From the NCBI GenBank assembly GCA_964475835.1, contig CAYYYL010000036.1:1-28413 (forward strand): DNA of 28,413 nucleotides, written 5' to 3'. The position numbers and the translations under genes are program-made. The notes under the pieces were generated by a model. It saw only the letters and a list, made by a program, of their open reading frames with translations, did not search any database and was not told where the DNA came from. The stretch comes from JABDCI01 sp964475835. GTDB taxonomy: Bacteria > Verrucomicrobiota > Verrucomicrobiia > JABWAM01. Positions 22,870 to 28,413 of the stretch are shown in pieces; position 1 is the stretch's first letter, and every line of letters starts with the position of its first letter.

Positions 22870-24114
22870 ATGAAAATTGGTTTTATCGGACTAGGAAAAC
22901 TTGGCATGCCTTGCGCTGTAGCCATCTCATTGAGAGGACACGATGTGATGGGCTACGATGTCTCGCCGGAACGCATGAGCAAGAACTTCCCCCACAAGGA
23001 GGAGGGTATCGATGGCCTGACATTCCAGCAATGCCTCGACAAGAGTACGATCCGTTTCGGCTCGCTGGAAGAAGTTGTCCGTCACAGTGAACTGATTTTT
23101 GTTGCCGTCCAGACCCCCCATGACGAGCGCTACGAGGGCATCACCCCCCTGCCTCCCGAACGCAAGGATTTCGATTACGAACATCTCAAACAGGCTGTCG
23201 GCAACCTCTCCAAGGTCATCGAATCCGTCGGCCAAAAAAAATGTGTTACAATCATCTCCACCGTCCTTCCCGGAACGCTGCAGCGCGATATCCTGCCCTT
23301 GCTCGGACCGCATATCCAGCTCGTCTACAATCCCTTTTTCATCGCCATGGGAACCACCATGCGCGATTTCCTGAATCCAGAATTTCTCCTCATCGGCGTT
23401 GTGGATGCCGATGCCGCGGATCGTACCATCGCGTTCTACAAGACAATTCACAAGGCGCCCGTGCATAAATGCTCCCTCAGTTCGGCAGAGCTCACCAAGG
23501 TTGCTTACAACACCTTCATCGGAATGAAGATCGCGTTTGTGAATGCGTTGATGGAGATCTGTGAAAAAATCCCGGGCACGGACGTCGATGACGTTACCGA
23601 TGGCCTTAAACTCGCCACCGACCGTGTCATCAGCCCCAAGTATCTCACCGCAGGCATGGGCGACGGCGGTGGTTGTCATCCGCGCGACAACATTGCTCTC
23701 TCCTGGCTTGCTCGAAAACTGGATCTGAGTTACGACATTTTCGAAAGCATCATGCTCGCCCGGGAAAAACAAGCCCAGTGGCTGGGCGAACTGCTCGTCC
23801 AAACCGGTCTCCCCATTTTCATCCTGGGTTATGCCTACAAACCCGAAACAAACCTCCACCTCGGCAGTCCTGCCGTCCTTGTGAAAAATCTAATCAAGGA
23901 CTCCGCCAAAACTCCCATCACCCTCTGGGATCCCTATGTGGAAGGCGGGGAATTCAAACTGGATCAGCCCCATGCGATCCTCGTCGGCACAATGCATTCC
24001 GTCTTTAAAAACTACAAGTTCCCAGCCGGATCCATCGTGATCGATCCCTGGCGTTTCATTGCCGATCAGCCGGGTGTAAAGATCGTCCGTGTCGGTGAAT
24101 CGAAATCGTCTTAA
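22870..24114 (+). CDS. UDP-glucose/GDP-mannose dehydrogenase family protein
   Basis: A 414-residue nucleotide-sugar dehydrogenase that would oxidise a C-6 alcohol to a uronate using NAD. Rossmann GFIGLGKLGMP is at 4-14; the middle domain has ELTKVAYNTFIGMKIAF (207-223) with the family Lys and Asn; the catalytic cysteine is C269 in GGGCHPRDN, a variant of the more usual GGSCFPKD. The C-terminal UDP-binding domain begins LGYAYKPETNLHLGSP. The substrate may be UDP-glucose, UDP-GlcNAc/ManNAc or another NDP-sugar. AGGA at 22857-22860 supports the ATG. It is followed 14 bases later by the glycosyltransferase. Confidence 0.9.
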   Translation: MKIGFIGLGKLGMPCAVAISLRGHDVMGYDVSPERMSKNFPHKEEGIDGLTFQQCLDKSTIRFGSLEEVVRHSELIFVAVQTPHDERYEGITPLPPERKDFDYEHLKQAVGNLSKVIESVGQKKCVTIISTVLPGTLQRDILPLLGPHIQLVYNPFFIAMGTTMRDFLNPEFLLIGVVDADAADRTIAFYKTIHKAPVHKCSLSSAELTKVAYNTFIGMKIAFVNALMEICEKIPGTDVDDVTDGLKLATDRVISPKYLTAGMGDGGGCHPRDNIALSWLARKLDLSYDIFESIMLAREKQAQWLGELLVQTGLPIFILGYAYKPETNLHLGSPAVLVKNLIKDSAKTPITLWDPYVEGGEFKLDQPHAILVGTMHSVFKNYKFPAGSIVIDPWRFIADQPGVKIVRVGESKSS

Positions 24115-24128
24115 GGACGTTTTTCGTC

Positions 24129-25232
24129 ATGAGTAAAGTCGACCTCCATCTGCTTTACTTTACCGCCAGCGAACGGAAGGCTTCCATCCTTCTCGATGTC
24201 CTCAAGCAGCGCTATCGTTCTGTCTGCCTCGTTCATGACCACAATGAATGGATTATTTTCCGGATCGAAAATGACTCCGGATCCTTCCGTCACCAATTCA
24301 AGGTCCCTCTGCTGCCCAAATATCTTCGCATTCTCTATCAATGGACCGGCATGGCCCTCTTCATCCTGCGCCAGGCGTTCAAAAAAAGGTTCGATCTCGC
24401 CGTGTGCGAAGGCGTCCCCCTTCTCCTCATCTGCCTCAAACCCTTTCTCGTCTACAAACGGCTGGTCTACTACGCGCATGACTGGTTTCCCAACCAACCC
24501 CTTGTTCATCGTTACGACCGCCTCGCGAGCCAGGTCGGCGACGTGACATGGAATCTTGCGAAGGAAATCTCAGAGGCGAGGGACAAAAGGTGGGGCATCC
24601 ACACGCCGGAGCCCATTGTCATCGATTCCATCTATGGGCCACGTCCCGACCACAAACGCACCGTCGACCCTGTACATCCGTCCCTCTGCTATGTCGGATA
24701 CGTGCGCCCCCAGGCTGGCCTAGACCTCGCCATTCGTGCGCTTGGCATTCTGAAAGAACAAAACATCCATCCCATATTCCATATCGTCGGACGCTCCCTC
24801 TCTCCCCAGCTTAGCAGGGATCTCGAAAATCTGACTGCATCCCTCGGACTCCAGGCGCAGGTGAAATTTCATGGATTCATCCAGACCACCGAGATGATCC
24901 GCATTCTGGAAACTTGCAATTGCGCGATCTCCATTCTTCCGGGGGGCGACCAGAACTATTCCAATTATACCGTTGTCGGAAAGGTCCGTGAATATTTTGA
25001 AGGGGGCATCCCGGTGATCATCTCCAAATCAAGCGCCATGGCAAAAGACATCGTTGAAAGCCGCGCCGGCCTGACGGTTGAAGATTCACCCGCTGAAATC
25101 GCCAAAGCGATCGTGTTTTTTTGTGCCCATCCGGAAAACGCGAGCGAGTTCAACCGCAATGCCTATGCATTCGCCTGCAAACGTTCCTCGCCGGAAAAAT
25201 TATGGAAGGCCATTGAGAGCGCAGCTCTTTGA
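24129..25232 (+). CDS. Glycosyltransferase, family 4-like (GT-B)
   Basis: A 367-residue GT-B fold enzyme. The C-terminal donor domain starts at SLCYVGYVRPQAGLDLAIRAL, continues with FHIVGRS and VKFHGFIQTTEMIRIL, and has the KVREYFEGGIPVIIS segment, which is the usual EYFExGxPVI sugar-nucleotide site, followed by AGLTVEDSPAEIAKAI. The N-terminal domain contains YYAHDWFPNQP. No transmembrane segment is evident, so it probably works at the membrane surface on a lipid-linked glycan. AAGGA at 24113-24117 is a distant ribosome site. Acceptor and donor are unknown. Confidence 0.85.
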   Translation: MSKVDLHLLYFTASERKASILLDVLKQRYRSVCLVHDHNEWIIFRIENDSGSFRHQFKVPLLPKYLRILYQWTGMALFILRQAFKKRFDLAVCEGVPLLLICLKPFLVYKRLVYYAHDWFPNQPLVHRYDRLASQVGDVTWNLAKEISEARDKRWGIHTPEPIVIDSIYGPRPDHKRTVDPVHPSLCYVGYVRPQAGLDLAIRALGILKEQNIHPIFHIVGRSLSPQLSRDLENLTASLGLQAQVKFHGFIQTTEMIRILETCNCAISILPGGDQNYSNYTVVGKVREYFEGGIPVIISKSSAMAKDIVESRAGLTVEDSPAEIAKAIVFFCAHPENASEFNRNAYAFACKRSSPEKLWKAIESAAL

Positions 25233-25279
25233 TTTTAGAGTTCGCATCGCGCGTTCCAATCGACTATCAAAAGTTTCTC

Positions 25280-26287
25280 ATGATTGATATCGGCATTATC
25301 GGCTGCGGACATTGGGGGCCCAATTACATCCGAATTTTTTCCTCTTTGCCGGATGTCCGCATTCAAACCGTCTGCGACAGCAACCCCGCAAAACTCGCCA
25401 CTGTAAAAAAGCAATTTCATGGAATCGAGACGGTCACCGACGCCCACGAGCTCATCCTTGACCCCAAAATTTCAGCAATCGTCATCTGCACGCCTTCCTC
25501 CACGCATTTCGAACTTGCGAAAAAGGGGCTCTTGGGAGGGAAACACGTTCTTGTCGAAAAACCGATCACCCTGAAAGCAGACCACGCCGAAGAACTGGTG
25601 CAGCTGGCCGGGGAAAAGAACCTCATTTTGATGGTTGGCCACACCTTCCTCTACAATCCAGGTGTGATGAAAATGAAGGATCTCATCGACCAGGGAAAGC
25701 TTGGGAAGATGTATTACATCAATGCCCTGCGAACCCATCTTGGTCTTGTGCGGGAAGATGTGAACGTAGTCTGGGACCTGGCACCCCATGATGTCTCCAT
25801 TCTCAACCATCTGGTCGGTAAAGATCCTCTCCGGGTAAGCGCCATCGGGGCCTGCCATCTCCAAAAGGGAAGGGAAGACGCCGCCTTCATCAATCTCGTC
25901 TATCCTGACGACATTATTGCCCTTATTCAAGTTTCGTGGGCCGATTCCAACAAACAACGCCGCATTCAGGCGGTCGGCAGCAAGGCGCGCGTGGTATTCG
26001 ACGATTTAAATTCCCTCGAACGAGTGAAGCTTTTCGAAAAGGGAATCGCCAAAGCCCCCTCCACCACCGATTTCGGTGAATTTCAGCTCATGCTGCGTGA
26101 CGGCGACATCTGGAGTCCAAAAATTGAGGCGGGCGAACCGTTGATGCTGCAATGCGCGCATTTTCTCGATTGCATCCGCACCAGGCAAATGCCCCGCTCC
26201 GACGGCAGGCAGGGCCTTTCCGTGGTCAAAGTGATGTGCGCGATCGAAAATTCTCTTCGCCAGGGCGGCGCGGTCGTGTCCGTCTGA
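25280..26287 (+). CDS. Gfo/Idh/MocA oxidoreductase (WlbA/BplA-like)
   Basis: A 335-residue NAD-dependent sugar oxidoreductase. NAD-binding GIIGCGHWG is at 5-13, the EKP motif at 93-95, GHTFLYN at 120-126, and VNVVWDLAPHDVSIL (161-175) with the catalytic-site Asp/His typical of the nucleotide-sugar 3-dehydrogenases WlbA/WbpB. It would act on the product of an upstream nucleotide-sugar dehydrogenase, but the usual aminotransferase partner is not in the window. The open frame extends back to TTG 25229, but ATG 25280 starts right at the Rossmann fold. Its TGA directly abuts the stop of the convergent carbamoyltransferase. Confidence 0.88.
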   Translation: MIDIGIIGCGHWGPNYIRIFSSLPDVRIQTVCDSNPAKLATVKKQFHGIETVTDAHELILDPKISAIVICTPSSTHFELAKKGLLGGKHVLVEKPITLKADHAEELVQLAGEKNLILMVGHTFLYNPGVMKMKDLIDQGKLGKMYYINALRTHLGLVREDVNVVWDLAPHDVSILNHLVGKDPLRVSAIGACHLQKGREDAAFINLVYPDDIIALIQVSWADSNKQRRIQAVGSKARVVFDDLNSLERVKLFEKGIAKAPSTTDFGEFQLMLRDGDIWSPKIEAGEPLMLQCAHFLDCIRTRQMPRSDGRQGLSVVKVMCAIENSLRQGGAVVSV

Positions 26288-27904
26288 TTATTGCTTCCGG
26301 ATGTAGAACGGCCCGAGCGCCAGTCCTTCCAGTCCACTTGTATAAAACACCGACAGTGCGGCTCGTGCATCAAGCGCCACCGGTTGTCCCCTTACATTTA
26401 AGGAGGTGTTTAACACCATGGGAACGCCTGTCTTTTTGTGAAACGTGGAAATCAATTGATGATAGAGAGGATTGTCCTTCTGGCTCACTGTCTGAACGCG
26501 GGCTGTTCCATCCACGTGCGTGATCGCCGGCACCACACCCCGTTTTTCCTTTTTTACGTGAAACGTCACCGCCATGTACGGAGACCGGATGGCGTTTTCA
26601 AAATAATCCGCCGCAGCCTCCTCCAGAACAGAGGGCGCAAAAGGGCGGAATTCTTCGCGAAATTTCACGAGCGCGTTCACGCGATCCTTCATTTCTGCGC
26701 GACGGCAGTCGGCCAGGATGCTGCGGTTGCCCAAGGCCCGCGGTCCAAACTCCATGCGTCCCTGGAACCAGCCCACAATTTTGCCCGCAATCAGATCTTC
26801 CGCCACAGTTTCGCAAATATCCATCGGACGTTCGTAACGGATGAAGGCGAGATCGAGCGCTTTTTTAATTTCCTCCTCGGAGTAACCAGGTCCCCAATAA
26901 CACGCCTCCATTGCCTTCGGACGTGGCTCTCCTTGTTCAAGCCCCTGAAGAATGCCGCATCCAATAGATAAACCCGCATCTGACGTATGCGGCGGCACGA
27001 ACAAGTCGTCGAGAAGCCCGGTCTCGCGGATTTTACGATTCATCACACAATTCAATGCCACACCACCAGCCAGACAAAGTTTACGAACCCCAGTTTTTTT
27101 CACCGCATGCTCGATAAGATTGAGAACGGCCTTTTCCAGTGCAACCTGACCACTTGCCGCAATATCCATGTGATATTGAGTGATGGGCCCATCCGGAAGT
27201 CGGGGAGGTTCTGGCAACGGAAGGGACGTGAAAAGACATTCCTGCTTGGAGGGGGCCGGTCTCTCCGGATTTTTGGTGCTTTTCAGGTAGTCTACATTGA
27301 AACGATAGGCGTCCTCCCACGGTTCCAGGATTTTCGAAAAATCGTGTGTGGGTTTTCCGTAGGAGGAAAGCCCCATCACCTTGTATTCCTCATCATCCTT
27401 TTCAAATCCAAGGTACTGAGTCAGAACGGAATAAAAAATCCCCAGGGAATCGGGTTTTCCAATTTCCTTCAACAACCGAAGCTTGGTTCCCTCCCCTAGA
27501 AAAAGTTTTGTGCTCATCCGATCGCCGGAGAAATCAGCCGTGAGCACCAAGGACCGTTCGAAGCCTGAGACGAAAAACGTGGAGGCAGCGTGGGCTGTAT
27601 GATGATCAAAAAGCCGGACGGGCGGTGCATATCCAAACTGAAACTGGAAATAGTCGTTTAAAATCGAATCGAATCGATCGTACGTAAGGCCTGGAAAACC
27701 AACACCAGCGACATCGCGGATGGAAATACCTGCCTGTTTCAGGCAGTAGTGGATGGCCCGACGCGGCAGCCAACCGGAGGCATGCTTCACCCCCATCATC
27801 CGCTCCTCTTCCACGGCAGCCACGATTTCGCCATCCTTCAATAACGCCGCAGCGCCGTCCTGATTGCCAATCAACACCCCGCCGCTGATTCCAAGAAAAT
27901 ACAT
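26288..27904 (-). CDS. Carbamoyltransferase, NodU/CmcH/TobZ family
   Basis: A 538-residue enzyme that transfers carbamoyl from carbamoyl phosphate, via carbamoyl-AMP, to a hydroxyl of a sugar or small molecule. The Kae1-like part has FDHHTAHAAST with H101, H102 and H105 as metal ligands, LTADFSGD, and LAGGVALNCVMNRKI. The C-terminal part carries EFGPRALGNRSILAD and FRPFAPSVLEE, the conserved core of the family. Length fits. Beside sugar-modifying genes a glycan or lipid-linked sugar is the likely acceptor. The gene starts two bases after the GT2 stop upstream, so the two are probably co-translated. Confidence 0.93.
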   Translation of the reverse strand: MYFLGISGGVLIGNQDGAAALLKDGEIVAAVEEERMMGVKHASGWLPRRAIHYCLKQAGISIRDVAGVGFPGLTYDRFDSILNDYFQFQFGYAPPVRLFDHHTAHAASTFFVSGFERSLVLTADFSGDRMSTKLFLGEGTKLRLLKEIGKPDSLGIFYSVLTQYLGFEKDDEEYKVMGLSSYGKPTHDFSKILEPWEDAYRFNVDYLKSTKNPERPAPSKQECLFTSLPLPEPPRLPDGPITQYHMDIAASGQVALEKAVLNLIEHAVKKTGVRKLCLAGGVALNCVMNRKIRETGLLDDLFVPPHTSDAGLSIGCGILQGLEQGEPRPKAMEACYWGPGYSEEEIKKALDLAFIRYERPMDICETVAEDLIAGKIVGWFQGRMEFGPRALGNRSILADCRRAEMKDRVNALVKFREEFRPFAPSVLEEAAADYFENAIRSPYMAVTFHVKKEKRGVVPAITHVDGTARVQTVSQKDNPLYHQLISTFHKKTGVPMVLNTSLNVRGQPVALDARAALSVFYTSGLEGLALGPFYIRKQ

Positions 27905-27906
27905 AG

Positions 27907-28413
27907 TTAAGATGCTTTTTTACCAAACAGCCAGCTCTGCAAAAACTCACGCCCTTCACGAGTGCCAAGTGTCAACCGGAGATAGGTCACTAGTTGCAAC
28001 CAGCTCAGGAGGGGATGGTAAAACCATCGTGCATTCCGATCCCGGATGGCAAGCAAAACGGCGTGCACGCTGGAGAAAATGGGAATCCCTGCATAAATGA
28101 TCCAGAACACGAGTTTGAATTTGAAGTCGCGATCCATCCCCCATCGCATGTTTCGTTTTTCATGCTGACCGAGAAAGTGATGGAGGAAATTGCGACGCCA
28201 TTTGCCCAGCCAGTCGCTCACCTGGGTGACATGATGGTGAACTATCTGAAGCGTCGGAAAATAGGCCACTTCGTTGTGTCCCGCCTCAATCATCATCTGG
28301 AACACATCGTTGTCGCCCACAAAATCGGTGGCCAACATGGCATCACGCACCCACGCCAGGCGAAGCACCAGCCCATTCGCACCCCAGACAAGGGATCGTT
28401 CCGGATCCACCCG
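27907..28413 (-). CDS. Glycosyltransferase family 2, C-terminal part (5' end beyond window)
   Basis: 168 residues remain, with no start inside the window. WGANGLVLRLAWVRDAM is the GAN motif of GT2 enzymes, and VGDNDVFQMMIEAGH occupies the position of the ED-x-L-x-x-R acceptor region, with NEVAYFPTLQIVHHH behind it. Two hydrophobic stretches follow (KLVFWIIYAGIPIFSSVHAV and HPLLSWLQLVTYLRL), so the C-terminus probably sits at the membrane. The stop at 27907-27909 lies two bases before the carbamoyltransferase ATG. The catalytic DxD part is missing from view. Confidence 0.8.
   Translation of the reverse strand, partial: RVDPERSLVWGANGLVLRLAWVRDAMLATDFVGDNDVFQMMIEAGHNEVAYFPTLQIVHHHVTQVSDWLGKWRRNFLHHFLGQHEKRNMRWGMDRDFKFKLVFWIIYAGIPIFSSVHAVLLAIRDRNARWFYHPLLSWLQLVTYLRLTLGTREGREFLQSWLFGKKAS

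Noticed and set aside
22927..23859. Minus-strand open frame (310 residues) opposite the nucleotide-sugar dehydrogenase
   Set aside because: No family similarity visible and fully covered by a clear gene on the plus strand.

Overview
The window is a gene-dense stretch of a bacterial chromosome. The mixture of families suggests a Gram-negative member of the PVC group, probably Verrucomicrobiota: futalosine-route menaquinone genes, a DUF3276 (PUR-like) protein, a heptosyltransferase-type GT9, a PQQ-type sugar dehydrogenase ending in VCBS/FG-GAP repeats, many genes without a clear Shine-Dalgarno, and a TPR protein beside an ABC-2 exporter. This placement is inference from gene content; no rRNA or tRNA gene is visible to anchor it.

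Left part (1-8.9 kb): mostly housekeeping genes. A truncated hypothetical gene on the minus strand is followed by a 320-base gap holding a nested palindromic repeat, then lysS. A second palindrome separates lysS from a DUF2270 membrane protein. Next come a LolD/MacB-type ABC ATPase (minus strand) divergent from a class V aminotransferase, a 98-residue stand-alone glycogen-binding (CBM48) domain, a GT9 glycosyltransferase (minus strand), the menaquinone pair mqnP-mqnE, and a small DUF3276 protein.

Middle part (8.8-17.05 kb): nine genes run on the minus strand with tiny gaps or overlapping start/stop codons. In order of transcription they are fluoride channel crcB, acylphosphatase, ABC ATPase, ABC-2 permease, an N-terminally anchored TPR-like protein, a metallophosphoesterase, a secreted protein of unknown function, a Gfo/Idh/MocA oxidoreductase, and an MFS transporter fused to C-terminal HEAT repeats.

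Right part (17.1 kb to the edge): a surface-polysaccharide locus. On the plus strand are GDP-fucose-synthase-like, dTDP-4-dehydrorhamnose-reductase-like and C-methyltransferase genes, then a nucleotide-sugar dehydrogenase, a GT4 glycosyltransferase and a WlbA-like oxidoreductase. On the minus strand are an RmlC-like epimerase, the sugar dehydrogenase with VCBS repeats, a NodU/CmcH-type carbamoyltransferase and the end of a GT2 glycosyltransferase. Together they suggest a glycan carrying a C-methyl-branched, possibly carbamoylated deoxysugar, using an enzyme set that resembles noviose biosynthesis (NovW/NovU/NovS plus NovN). This is the most interesting hypothesis in the window. Four convergent gene pairs overlap or abut at their 3' ends, leaving no room for ordinary terminators.
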